Positions 7,036 to 14,225 of a stretch of DNA of 17,071 nt are shown here, in pieces. Every line of letters starts with the position of its first letter. Within the stretch, counting starts at the first letter, position 1. The DNA lies in NCBI GenBank assembly GCA_002393705.1, contig DGTH01000021.1, positions 14,541-31,611 on the forward strand. Direction: 5' to 3'. A program made the position numbers and the translations under genes. The stretch comes from Prevotella sp. UBA4341. Lineage in GTDB: Bacteria; Bacteroidota; Bacteroidia; Bacteroidales; Bacteroidaceae. The notes beneath the pieces are model-generated. The model did not search any database. It was given only the letters and a program-made list of their open reading frames with translations, and was not told the origin of the DNA.

Positions 7036-8037
7036 ATGAAGGATATTAAGAACTATAGTCTTTTAAAGCATAATACGTTTGGTATAGAGGCTCGCTGTGA
7101 CCGCTTTGTCCAAGTAGGCAGCGAGGCTGAGTTCCAGTCGTTGCTCCCCCTTACTGAGCCGTTGCTCGTCATAGGAAGGGGAAGCAACCTGCTGTTGACG
7201 CAGGACTTCCACGGGACGGTACTCCGCTCAGGCATTATGGGCATTCAGGTTGCTGCCGACATGGGCGGCTGTCATGTACGCTGCGGTTCCGGAGTAGAGT
7301 GGGACTACGTGGTGGGCTTCTGCGTGGGCCAGGGCATCTATGGTGCTGAGAACCTCTCGCTGATTCCCGGCGATGTGGGCGCTTCGGCAGTACAGAACAT
7401 CGGTGCCTACGGCGTGGAAGCCAAAGACATCATCGAGCAGGTTGAGGCCATAGAGATAGCAACAGGGCGCAAATATACCTTCAGCACGGCTGACTGCCAG
7501 TATGCTTACAGGCAGAGCCGCTTCAAGGGGGAGTGGCGCGGAAGGTTTTTCATTACCTACGTTACCTATCGCCTTAGCAACACCTTCACCCCTAAGTTGG
7601 AGTATGGCAACATCAGAAGCGAACTGGCCGCCAAGGGAATAACGGAACCCACGGCCGAACAACTGCGACAGGTCGTCATAGACATTCGCCGCCAGAAACT
7701 GCCTGACCCCAAGGAGCTGGGCAATGCCGGCAGCTTCTTCATGAACCCCGTGGTAGAACGTAGCCGGTTTGAACAGCTGCTGAAGGACTATCCGCAGATG
7801 CCACATTATTATATAGACGAGGAGCACGAGAAAATTCCTGCCGGATGGCTCATTGAACAGTGCGGATGGAAGGGACGCTCGCTGGGGCGTGCTGGCGTGC
7901 ACGACCGCCAGGCCTTGGTACTCGTCAACCTTGGCGGGGCGACGGGGCAGGATGTTGTGGCCTTGTGTCAGCAGATACAGCACGACGTCAAACAGCGTTT
8001 CGGCATCAGCCTGAAGCCCGAAGTCATCATTATATAA
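7036..8037 (+). CDS. murB: UDP-N-acetylenolpyruvoylglucosamine reductase
   Basis: This FAD enzyme reduces UDP-GlcNAc-enolpyruvate with NADPH to UDP-N-acetylmuramate, the second committed step of peptidoglycan precursor synthesis in the cytoplasm. The 333-residue product shows the FAD-binding segment GRGSNLLL, then SLIPGDVGASAVQNIGAYG, YRQSRFKG, and the catalytic Ser in NAGSFFMNP (Ser233). A C-terminal Glu (E329) sits where the family's catalytic Glu lies. The length and YRxSxFK segment fit the type I (E. coli-like) enzyme. It is the third gene of the operon and is followed after 12 bases by the MBL-fold gene. Confidence 0.97.
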   Translation: MKDIKNYSLLKHNTFGIEARCDRFVQVGSEAEFQSLLPLTEPLLVIGRGSNLLLTQDFHGTVLRSGIMGIQVAADMGGCHVRCGSGVEWDYVVGFCVGQGIYGAENLSLIPGDVGASAVQNIGAYGVEAKDIIEQVEAIEIATGRKYTFSTADCQYAYRQSRFKGEWRGRFFITYVTYRLSNTFTPKLEYGNIRSELAAKGITEPTAEQLRQVVIDIRRQKLPDPKELGNAGSFFMNPVVERSRFEQLLKDYPQMPHYYIDEEHEKIPAGWLIEQCGWKGRSLGRAGVHDRQALVLVNLGGATGQDVVALCQQIQHDVKQRFGISLKPEVIII

Positions 8038-8049
8038 CCATTACCCGAC

Positions 8050-8874
8050 ATGACCCTCACATTCTTAGGCACCGGAACATCGTGTGGCGTACCAACCATT
8101 GGCTGCCAGTGCGAAGTATGTACCAGCCAGGACTCCCACGACAAGCGCTTGCGCTGCTCGGCACTCTTAGAGACAGAAACCACCCGGCTGCTCATAGACT
8201 GCGGACCCGACTTCCGCCAACAGATCATGGAACAGCCCTTCCGCAAGATAGACGGCGTACTCATTACCCATGCCCATTATGACCACATGGGCGGAATGGA
8301 CGACCTCAGGCCGTACTGCCAGTTTGGCGAAATCAACGTCTATGCCGACCCCTTGGCCAAGCAGGGACTGCTTGAGATGCTGCCTTACTGCTTCGCCAAA
8401 AACCGTTACCCGGGCGTGCCGGCCATACACTTGAACGAGATACACGCCCATGAGACGTTCCAGATAGGCGACATCGTCATCACGCCCATTGAGGTGATGC
8501 ATGGCAAGTTGCCCATACTCGGCTTTCGCTTTGAGCATCACCCCACACAGCACCCGGCGGTTTTCCCGCAGAGCATCGCCCCCCTCGTCTATATCACCGA
8601 CATGAAGACTATCAGCGAGAGCGAGATGGCCTACTTGGACCACGTAGATACCCTCGTAGTCAATGCCCTCAGGCAGGAAAAACCCCACCATTCGCACCAG
8701 CTACTACAGGATGCCGTCAACTTTGCACAAAGGGTAGGAGCCCGGCAGACGTGGCTCATTCACCCCAGCCACGAAATAGGGAAGCACAGCGAGGTTAACG
8801 CCATGCTTCCCTGTAACATTCAGTTAGCCCACGACGGGCAGGTGGTTCAGCTCGCTACGACCGCCACTTCTTGA
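8050..8874 (+). CDS. MBL-fold metal-dependent hydrolase, PhnP-like
   Basis: This 274-residue metallo-beta-lactamase-fold enzyme carries the metal-binding HAHYDH motif at 74-79, and a C-terminal HPSHEIGKH supplies further His. Near the N-terminus Cys19, Cys21 and Cys24 (GCQCEVC) match the structural zinc site known from PhnP, a cyclic phosphate phosphodiesterase. Members of this branch cleave phosphodiesters, but the substrate here is unknown and no phn gene is nearby. It probably ends the lipoprotein-murB operon. Its last 20 bases overlap the end of the opposing 87-residue gene. Confidence 0.9.
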   Translation: MTLTFLGTGTSCGVPTIGCQCEVCTSQDSHDKRLRCSALLETETTRLLIDCGPDFRQQIMEQPFRKIDGVLITHAHYDHMGGMDDLRPYCQFGEINVYADPLAKQGLLEMLPYCFAKNRYPGVPAIHLNEIHAHETFQIGDIVITPIEVMHGKLPILGFRFEHHPTQHPAVFPQSIAPLVYITDMKTISESEMAYLDHVDTLVVNALRQEKPHHSHQLLQDAVNFAQRVGARQTWLIHPSHEIGKHSEVNAMLPCNIQLAHDGQVVQLATTATS

Positions 8875-9118
8875 AGAGCTCCATACTCTTCATGACGAAG
8901 GCGTACTTGTTGTCAAGTTTCTTGGCCAGCATCACGATGTCGAAGCCGATGAGCCCCGCATTGACCCACTGGGCTATGCGCTCCTTACGGGTGTCGGGAG
9001 TCTTCGGAATGAAGATGTCAGAACTGAGCCGGGTAATGGTAGTGTTTCCATTTCTGATACGCTCACGCAGGAGTTCCTTGCGCTGTTCTACTTCTTTTAG
9101 ACTGCTATACACTTTCAT
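8855..9118 (-). CDS. 87-residue conserved-looking protein, unknown function
   Basis: I do not recognise a named family. The product begins with a charged, probably helical segment (residues 5-25), has a PKTPDTRKER turn around 38-47, then an amphipathic or weakly hydrophobic stretch (51-66) and a basic end. It is the last gene of the YtxH operon, 15 bases after the holin-like gene, which supports it being real. A small membrane-associated partner of the two upstream proteins is inference. It overlaps the converging hydrolase gene by 20 bases. Confidence 0.75.
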   Translation of the reverse strand: MKVYSSLKEVEQRKELLRERIRNGNTTITRLSSDIFIPKTPDTRKERIAQWVNAGLIGFDIVMLAKKLDNKYAFVMKSMELFKKWRS

Positions 9119-9133
9119 AAGTTCGAGGTTTAA

Positions 9134-9484
9134 TTAAGCATTCATCAGCGTTTCAGAGAGAAACCTTACCAAAGGCCGTTCAATGAGCGGTTTGCGCAAG
9201 AGAACTGCCAGCAAAAGCAGCAACAGGAAGAAAGCCGACACAATGGCATAGGCCCAGCCCAGACCGACGAAGGGCTCTATCCAGTGGACGGTCGCAAACG
9301 AGAGGTAGAACAGCACCAGCAACGTGAACACCGTGATGACGATTGTCAGGATAAGCACCGTAAGGATGCGCACCGTCTTGTCGATGATGTCTAACTGCAG
9401 GTATTCCTTCTGCAGCAGATAGTATTCCCTGAGTTCACTGACCAACTGGCCAATGTTCTCAACATTTTGGTCGCTCGAAATCAT
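9134..9484 (-). CDS. Holin-like (phage holin superfamily III type) membrane protein
   Basis: The 116-residue protein has a soluble N-terminal helix (about 8-35), two transmembrane segments (about 40-64 and 72-96) joined by a short loop, and a short basic C-terminus. This layout matches chromosomal holin-like proteins of the Actinobacterial holin-X type, common in Bacteroidota and not part of a prophage here. It follows the YtxH gene by 34 bases and precedes the 87-residue gene by 15. Such clusters are often linked with envelope stress; that role is inference. Confidence 0.82.
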   Translation of the reverse strand: MISSDQNVENIGQLVSELREYYLLQKEYLQLDIIDKTVRILTVLILTIVITVFTLLVLFYLSFATVHWIEPFVGLGWAYAIVSAFFLLLLLLAVLLRKPLIERPLVRFLSETLMNA

Positions 9485-9518
9485 AGGCGAAACAATGTTG
9501 CTATCTCTCTCTCAGGGG

Positions 9519-9734
9519 TTATTCTGCGTCAGTAGCTGCTTCTTCCAGCTCGTCAACCAGCTCCTCAACCTCGTCTTTCTTTAGCTTGATCTTGTGCTTC
9601 TTGAGAAACTCCTTGGTGGCATCGCTGATTTTCTCGCGCGTGTCAGAACCCTTTTCAGGAGCCAGAATGAGACCAAGTGTTGCACCTACAAGTGCGCCTC
9701 CTAAGAATGCGCCAATATAACCATAACCTTTCAT
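9519..9734 (-). CDS. YtxH domain-containing protein
   Basis: The 71-residue protein has a Gly/Ala-rich transmembrane segment at residues 6-25, followed directly by LAPEKGSDTREKI, the hallmark of the YtxH family, and an acidic and Lys-rich cytoplasmic tail. The family is associated with general stress in Bacillus; a molecular role is not known. It heads the three-gene operon and has the best promoter in the window about 43 bases upstream. Confidence 0.9.
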   Translation of the reverse strand: MKGYGYIGAFLGGALVGATLGLILAPEKGSDTREKISDATKEFLKKHKIKLKKDEVEELVDELEEAATDAE

Positions 9735-9776
9735 AAGCGTTTTGTTTTAAAATGTTAGACATGAGTTTTTGCCTCA

Positions 9777-9808
9777 CAAAAGTACAAAAATATTTTTATT
9801 GTGTCAAA
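9777..9808 (-). promoter_or_regulatory. Full-consensus Bacteroidota promoter of the YtxH operon
   Basis: On the minus strand TTTG (9808-9805) is followed after 20 bases by TACTTTTG (9784-9777), matching both the -33 and -7 elements of the housekeeping sigma factor consensus. A 10-bp inverted repeat, GTTTTTGCCT at 9765-9774 and its complement at 9825-9834, brackets it. Confidence 0.75.
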
Positions 9809-9816
9809 GAATTGTG

Positions 9817-9847
9817 AAAAAAAAAGGCAAAAACGAGCATATTTGCC
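9817..9847 (-). terminator. Possible minus-strand terminator upstream of the YtxH promoter
   Basis: On the minus strand GGCAAA (9847-9842) can pair with TTTGCC (9831-9826), followed by nine T. The stem is short. It would stop antisense transcripts from the SPOR gene before they enter the YtxH operon. Confidence 0.35.
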
Positions 9848-9899
9848 GCATTTAACAAACTTTAGGTTGCAAAAGTAAGGATATTTCAACGATAATTTG

Positions 9900-9907
9900 T
9901 AATTTCG
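9900..9907 (+). promoter_or_regulatory. Near-consensus -7 box for the SPOR-to-tilS operon
   Basis: TAATTTCG differs by one base from TAnnTTTG and lies about 41 bases before the ATG. No -33 element is at the right distance, so this is tentative. Confidence 0.35.
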
Positions 9908-9948
9908 CCGTCAATATTGAACAGGACATAAATAGTTTAACAATAATA

Positions 9949-10485
9949 ATGATGAAAGAAATGAACAAGTACATGTTTTTGGGCGCAGGTTTATGCCTCG
10001 CCATGGCATTGACCAGTTGTGGAACTAGTGAGAGTGCTTATCGTAAGGCTTATCTGAAGGCTCAGCAGCGCACCGAAGCGCAGACTCAGGTGACGCCCGT
10101 TGCTACCACACAGCCTACAGTTACTACTCCTGCCGTGACGGAGACTCCCACCGTGACTCCTGTCACCACTACTCCTGCTAACAATACACGCATTATCGAC
10201 AATACCGATGCTACGCCTGTCCGTCAGGAACGTGTAGAAGTACAGTCGGGTGCCGCCTTGAAGGCATACAGCGTCGTCGTCGGCTCCTTCCAGCTGCGCG
10301 GCAATGCCGAGGGTGAAGTACAGCGTCTGCTCAACAAGGGTTACGATGCTCGTCTGGTTTATTCGGCTGAGAACAATATGTATCGCGTCGTAGCTTCATC
10401 GTTCGACACCAAGCCCGAGGCCGCTCAGAGCCGTGACCAACTCTCACAGCAGTATCAAGGCGCATGGCTGCTCTATGCAAAATAA
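9949..10485 (+). CDS. SPOR domain lipoprotein
   Basis: The 178-residue precursor has a lipoprotein signal ending in LTSC (Cys24), a Thr/Pro/Val-rich linker (about 45-80) and a SPOR domain at about 105-178. SPOR domains bind denuded glycan strands of peptidoglycan, mainly at division sites, so this is probably an envelope-anchored protein reaching into the cell wall. Three in-frame ATGs (9949, 9952, 9961) could be the start; all keep the signal. It ends 15 bases before ruvX and is probably the first gene of the operon running to tilS. Confidence 0.9.
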   Translation: MMKEMNKYMFLGAGLCLAMALTSCGTSESAYRKAYLKAQQRTEAQTQVTPVATTQPTVTTPAVTETPTVTPVTTTPANNTRIIDNTDATPVRQERVEVQSGAALKAYSVVVGSFQLRGNAEGEVQRLLNKGYDARLVYSAENNMYRVVASSFDTKPEAAQSRDQLSQQYQGAWLLYAK

Positions 10486-10500
10486 TTCAGAAGTATAAGC

Positions 10501-10917
10501 GTGGCGCGTATTCTTTCCATTGACTACGGTAAGAAGCGTACAGGACTGGCAGTCACCGACCCTCTGCAGCTCATAGCTGGAGGGTTGGCGACTGTCTCTA
10601 CTTCTGAACTCTTTGATTACCTGAAGGCTTACATTGACCGGGAGCCGGTAGAGTGCATCGTAATTGGCGAGCCCCGACAGCCGAACGGCCAGCCCAGCGA
10701 GAACCTGGTGCGTGTCATGCAGTTTGTAGCCCGCTGGCGAAAGGCCATGCCTGCGGTGCCCATTGAACTGTATGACGAGCGTTTTACCTCCGTACTGGCC
10801 CATCAGGCCATGCTCGACGGTGGGCTGCGCAAGAAGGCACGCCAGAACAAGGCGCTGGTAGATGAAATCAGTGCTACCATTCTTCTTGAAGACTACATGC
10901 GTTCACGTAAATTGTAA
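10501..10917 (+). CDS. ruvX: RuvX/YqgF family Holliday junction resolvase-like nuclease
   Basis: This 138-residue RNase H-fold protein begins at GTG 10501; the start is fixed by the conserved opening with SIDYGKKRTG. Acidic residues expected at the active site are Asp8, Glu93 (YDERFTS) and Asp121 (LVDEISA). Family members act on 16S rRNA 5' processing and have been proposed as Holliday junction resolvases; which applies here cannot be decided. Its last codons and stop (RKL, TAA) lie inside a short tandem repeat that continues to the next start codon. Confidence 0.93.
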   Translation: MARILSIDYGKKRTGLAVTDPLQLIAGGLATVSTSELFDYLKAYIDREPVECIVIGEPRQPNGQPSENLVRVMQFVARWRKAMPAVPIELYDERFTSVLAHQAMLDGGLRKKARQNKALVDEISATILLEDYMRSRKL

Positions 10918-10964
10918 ATCGATAATCAGTAAATCGTCAATCGAAAATCAGTAAATCGTAAATG
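10907..10964 (+). repeat. GTAAATC heptamer array joining ruvX to def
   Basis: Eight units of 7 or 8 bp (GTAAATT, GTAAATC, GATAATCA, GTAAATC, GTCAATC, GAAAATCA, GTAAATC, GTAAATG) run without a break. The second unit contains the ruvX TAA stop, and the final unit ends in the def ATG. Confidence 0.9.
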
Positions 10965-11522
10965 ATACTCCCCATATATACCTACGGCCAGCCCGTCTTG
11001 CGCAAAGAGGCACAGGATATTCCTACCGACTATCCTGACTTGAAGCAGTTGCTGGCCGACATGTTTGAAACACTGACCGCCTCCGACGGCGTTGGACTGG
11101 CAGCACCACAAATAGGCAAGGCCATTCGTGTGGCTGTCATCGACCTGGATGTGCTTAAGGAGGACTACCCCGAGTACAAGGACTTCCGTTGTGCCTACAT
11201 CAACCCGCACATCCTGGAGTTTGACGACGAGAAAACAGAGACCCTGGAGGAAGGCTGTCTCTCGCTGCCCGCTATTCACGAGAAGGTGACGCGCCCCACG
11301 CGCATTCACGTTACGTGGCTTGATGAAGACCTACAGCCGCACGACGAATGGGTCGAGGGCTATTTGGCGCGTGTCATGCAGCATGAGTTCGACCATTTGG
11401 ACGGCAAGATGTTTATTGACCGCATATCGCCGCTTCGCAAACAGCTCATCAAGAGCAAGCTGCGCGCCCTGTTGCAGGGGCGCTACCGCTGTGGCTACAA
11501 GACGAAGGCACTATCTAAGTGA
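10962..11522 (+). CDS. def: Peptide deformylase
   Basis: This metalloenzyme removes the formyl group from the N-terminal Met of nascent proteins. All three family motifs are present in the 186-residue product: [10 protein letters not shown] (43-52), EGCLS (97-101) with the metal-ligand Cys99, and QHEFDH (140-145) with His141, His145 and catalytic Glu142. The spacing is normal for a type 1 enzyme. The start codon is the end of a GTAAATC-type array and the stop codon is inside the first unit of a GTGAAGA array, so the gene is framed by two unrelated repeat families. Confidence 0.97.
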   Translation: MILPIYTYGQPVLRKEAQDIPTDYPDLKQLLADMFETLTASDGVGLAAPQIGKAIRVAVIDLDVLKEDYPEYKDFRCAYINPHILEFDDEKTETLEEGCLSLPAIHEKVTRPTRIHVTWLDEDLQPHDEWVEGYLARVMQHEFDHLDGKMFIDRISPLRKQLIKSKLRALLQGRYRCGYKTKALSK

Positions 11523-11588
11523 AGAGTGAAAAGTGAAGAGTGAAGAATGAAGAGTGAAGAATGAAGTGTGAAGAATGAAGTGTGAAGA
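11519..11588 (+). repeat. Ten-unit GTGAAGA heptamer array spanning def stop and TPR start
   Basis: Ten consecutive 7-bp units in perfect register: GTGAAGA with variants GTGAAAA, ATGAAGA and ATGAAGT. The def TGA is bases 2-4 of unit 1, and the TPR gene ATG is the first three bases of unit 9. A reverse-complement array lies at 11660-11687. Confidence 0.95.
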
Positions 11589-13602
11589 ATTTGATACCGC
11601 CCGGCGAAGGGTGGGAGGAGTGAGAAGTCTGTTGCCGCGTCTGCTGTTGTGCGTTTCATTCTTCACTCTTCACTCTTCACTCTTCACTTCAGCTTGTTTT
11701 GCCCAGTTCAATACTGACCGGCTGATTATGATAGGGCGCTCGGCACTCTACTATGAGGACTACGTGCTCAGCATTCAGTACTTCAACCAGGCCATAGCCG
11801 CCAAGCCTTACCTCTATGAGCCCTGGTTCTTCCGGGCGGTGGCAAAGTACTATCTTGATGACTATGCCGGAGCCGAGGCAGACTGCTCGGAGGCCATCGA
11901 GCGTAACCCCTACATCGTGAACCTTTACGAGCTACGCGGGCTTACGCGCATTCAACAGAAGAAATACAGTGAGGCGATTAATGACTACACGCGAGCCTTG
12001 AAGTACGACCCCGAAGGCCAGAACCTCTGGCACAACCGAATACTTTGTCGCATTCAGGAAAAGGACTACGACCATGCCCACTTGGAGCTTGACACCATGC
12101 TGACCCGCTGGAGTCAGTATGCACGGGGCTATGCCATGCGGGCAGAGGTGTATATGATGCAGCAAGATACCGCACAGGCTATCACGGCCTTGGACCGCAG
12201 CTTAGAGCTGGACCCCTACGACGGTGGCATCTGGGCTGAACGTGCTATCATCAGCCTGGCCCGTAGCGAGTGGAGGGAGTCGGAGGAGTTTCTCAGTAAA
12301 GCCATCCACTTGCTGCCCAAACAGGCTAATAACTACATCAACCGGGCCTTGGCACGCTACAACCAGAACAACCTGCGTGGGGCCATGGCCGACTACGACA
12401 CAGCCCTCGACTTTGACCCCAACAACTTTCTTGGACACTACAACCGTGGACTGCTGCGCGCCCAGGTGGGCGATGACAACCGCGCCATTCTCGACTTCGA
12501 CTTCGTGCTGAAGCTGGAGCCGGAGAACCTCATGGCACTCTACAACCGGGCAACCTTGCTCGACAAGACGGGTGACCTGCGTGGGGCCATACGCGACTAC
12601 ACCAAGGTAATAGATCAGTACCCCAACTTCTGGACCGGACTCGAGAGCCGAGCCTCTTGCTACAGGCGGTTGGGCATGACGAAGCAAGCCGATGCAGACG
12701 AGTTCCGCGTCTATAAGGCCCAGCTCTATAAGCACCTCTATGGTACCCAGCCGCGACTCTCCAAGAAGCAGATGCGTAAGCGCTCTGATGACGACCTGGA
12801 GAAGTATAACCAGATTGTAGTGGCCGATGAGCAGGAGATAGACCATGAATACAAGAGCGAATACCGTGGCCGCGTGCAGAACCGCCGCGTGCAAATAGAG
12901 CTGTTGCCGCTCTTCGGCTTGTCGCTCATTCCCCAGCACGCAACGCTCAGCACGCAACGCTCAACGTTCAACCCGCTCACCGAGGCCTATAACAGGCAGA
13001 AGGGAGTGAGGCGTATCTACCTCTCCAACACTTCGTCAAACCTTGACGAACAGCAGACCAACAGCCTCTTTGCCTACATCGACTCGCTTTCGGTGGCTAT
13101 TGGCCAACAGTCAGCCCCCAGCAGCCAACAGCTGTTCCAGCGGGCCGTAGCCTACGCCGAGATACAGAACTTTGACAGTGCGATTGATGACCTTACCACT
13201 TATCTGCAGTCCGATACGGCCTCGGTGCTTGCGCTTTGGCAGCGAGCCTACTGCCAGTCGAAGGCTAACGACTTCCATGCCGCTCAAGGTACCGACGTGG
13301 CCATGAAGACGGCCAGCGTCATTGGAGACCTGACGGAGGCCATCAGCTTGAGTCAGCAGAACGCCTACCTCTATTATGACCGGGCCACCGTCTATGCCAA
13401 GCAGTCCGACTACGAACGGGCCATCGCCGACTACAACCAGGCGCTGCAGCTTGACCCCACACTGGCTGAGGCATGGTACAACCGGGGACTCTCTCACCTT
13501 TATGCCGGCCACCAGCAGGAGGGCGTTACTGATCTTTCGAAAGCAGGCGAGTTAGGACTCTACACCGCCTATTCCGTTATAAAGAAATACAGTAAGAAAT
13601 GA
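11575..13602 (+). CDS. Secreted TPR repeat protein
   Basis: The 675-residue precursor has a signal peptide ending near Ala43 (SACFA), about ten tetratricopeptide repeats at roughly 50-385, a charged linker (about 385-495) and a further three to four repeats to the C-terminus. TPRs bind other proteins, so this is probably a periplasmic scaffold; no enzyme domain is seen. The ATG lies in a repeat unit, and the hydrophobic core of the signal peptide (FFTLHSSLFT) is itself encoded by the same repeat in reverse orientation. Starts at GTG codons 13 or 16 would keep the hydrophobic part and are possible. A second heptamer array lies in the linker. The stop overlaps the exonuclease ATG (ATGA). Confidence 0.88.
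   Translation: MKCEEFDTARRRVGGVRSLLPRLLLCVSFFTLHSSLFTSACFAQFNTDRLIMIGRSALYYEDYVLSIQYFNQAIAAKPYLYEPWFFRAVAKYYLDDYAGAEADCSEAIERNPYIVNLYELRGLTRIQQKKYSEAINDYTRALKYDPEGQNLWHNRILCRIQEKDYDHAHLELDTMLTRWSQYARGYAMRAEVYMMQQDTAQAITALDRSLELDPYDGGIWAERAIISLARSEWRESEEFLSKAIHLLPKQANNYINRALARYNQNNLRGAMADYDTALDFDPNNFLGHYNRGLLRAQVGDDNRAILDFDFVLKLEPENLMALYNRATLLDKTGDLRGAIRDYTKVIDQYPNFWTGLESRASCYRRLGMTKQADADEFRVYKAQLYKHLYGTQPRLSKKQMRKRSDDDLEKYNQIVVADEQEIDHEYKSEYRGRVQNRRVQIELLPLFGLSLIPQHATLSTQRSTFNPLTEAYNRQKGVRRIYLSNTSSNLDEQQTNSLFAYIDSLSVAIGQQSAPSSQQLFQRAVAYAEIQNFDSAIDDLTTYLQSDTASVLALWQRAYCQSKANDFHAAQGTDVAMKTASVIGDLTEAISLSQQNAYLYYDRATVYAKQSDYERAIADYNQALQLDPTLAEAWYNRGLSHLYAGHQQEGVTDLSKAGELGLYTAYSVIKKYSKK
11660..11687 (+). 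repeat. TCTTCAC heptamer array encoding part of a signal peptide
   Basis: Four exact TCTTCAC units, the reverse complement of the GTGAAGA family at 11519-11588. With flanking bases, 11655-11673 is perfectly complementary to 11533-11551 (19 bp). The array codes for about residues 29-38 of the TPR protein. Confidence 0.92.
12937..12971 (+). repeat. CGCTCAA-type heptamer array in the TPR gene linker
   Basis: Five 7-bp units (CACGCAA, CGCTCAG, CACGCAA, CGCTCAA, CGTTCAA) lie in the coding sequence and give HATLSTQRSTFN, in the linker between the two TPR blocks. The sequence family differs from the other arrays but the period is the same. Confidence 0.8.
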
Positions 13603-14225
13603 AGAAAACGATATATTCCAAATTCGACAAGACCCGCATAGCCGAACTGGAGCCTGTGCTCTTTGACGGTCGTGTGGTCGAGGTGCTCAACGAGGGTGAG
13701 GCCGAACGGGCCGTCAAATACCTGCTCTCACAGAGCGAGTTGGGCATTGACACGGAGACTCGCCCTTCGTTCCAGAAGGGACCCATGAATCCTGTATCGC
13801 TGCTGCAAGTGTCCGACCGGCAAGTGTGTTACCTCTTCCGGCTGAACCATACGGGCATTTCTCCGTCTATACGCCGGCTGTTAGAGGATGCCACGGTGCC
13901 TAAGATAGGCCTCTCGCTACACGACGACCTGATGCAGCTGCACCGGCGTCACGACTTCGTGACGGGCAACTTTATAGACCTTCAGGACCACGTGCGCGAG
14001 ATAGGCATTGAGGACATGAGCCTGCAGAAAATCTATGCGAACCTGTTTCACCGCAAGATCAGCAAGCGGCAGCGGCTGACTAACTGGGAGGCCGACGTGC
14101 TGACTGAGCGCCAGAAGCTCTACGCCGCTACCGACGCCTGGAGCTGCATCATGATCTATGACGAGCTGCAACGGCTGAAACAGACTAATGACTACGAACT
14201 GATAAAAGTTGAAGCAAATGGATAA
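13599..14225 (+). CDS. 3'-5' exonuclease, DEDDy (RNase D/WRN-like) family
   Basis: The 208-residue protein is a stand-alone DEDDy exonuclease domain. Motif I is IDTET (Asp51, Glu53), motif II is the Asp near LSLHDD (109-110), and motif III is YAATD (Tyr175, Asp179). A TNWEA segment before motif III resembles RNase D-type enzymes. It has no HRDC domain, so it is shorter than RNase D. It should remove nucleotides from 3' ends of RNA or DNA; the substrate is not determined. Its ATG overlaps the TPR stop, and its end overlaps the next gene by 8 bases. Confidence 0.9.
   Translation: MKKTIYSKFDKTRIAELEPVLFDGRVVEVLNEGEAERAVKYLLSQSELGIDTETRPSFQKGPMNPVSLLQVSDRQVCYLFRLNHTGISPSIRRLLEDATVPKIGLSLHDDLMQLHRRHDFVTGNFIDLQDHVREIGIEDMSLQKIYANLFHRKISKRQRLTNWEADVLTERQKLYAATDAWSCIMIYDELQRLKQTNDYELIKVEANG

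Noticed and set aside
9134..9484. Remnant prophage based on the holin-like gene
   Set aside because: No lysin, structural or integrase gene is near, and chromosomal holin-like genes beside ytxH are normal in this phylum.
11519..11687. CRISPR-like array
   Set aside because: Units are 7 bp with no spacers and no cas genes nearby.
14209..14217. TTG start for the RlmI-like gene
   Set aside because: The ATG three codons later directly precedes the conserved N-terminus and is the stronger start.
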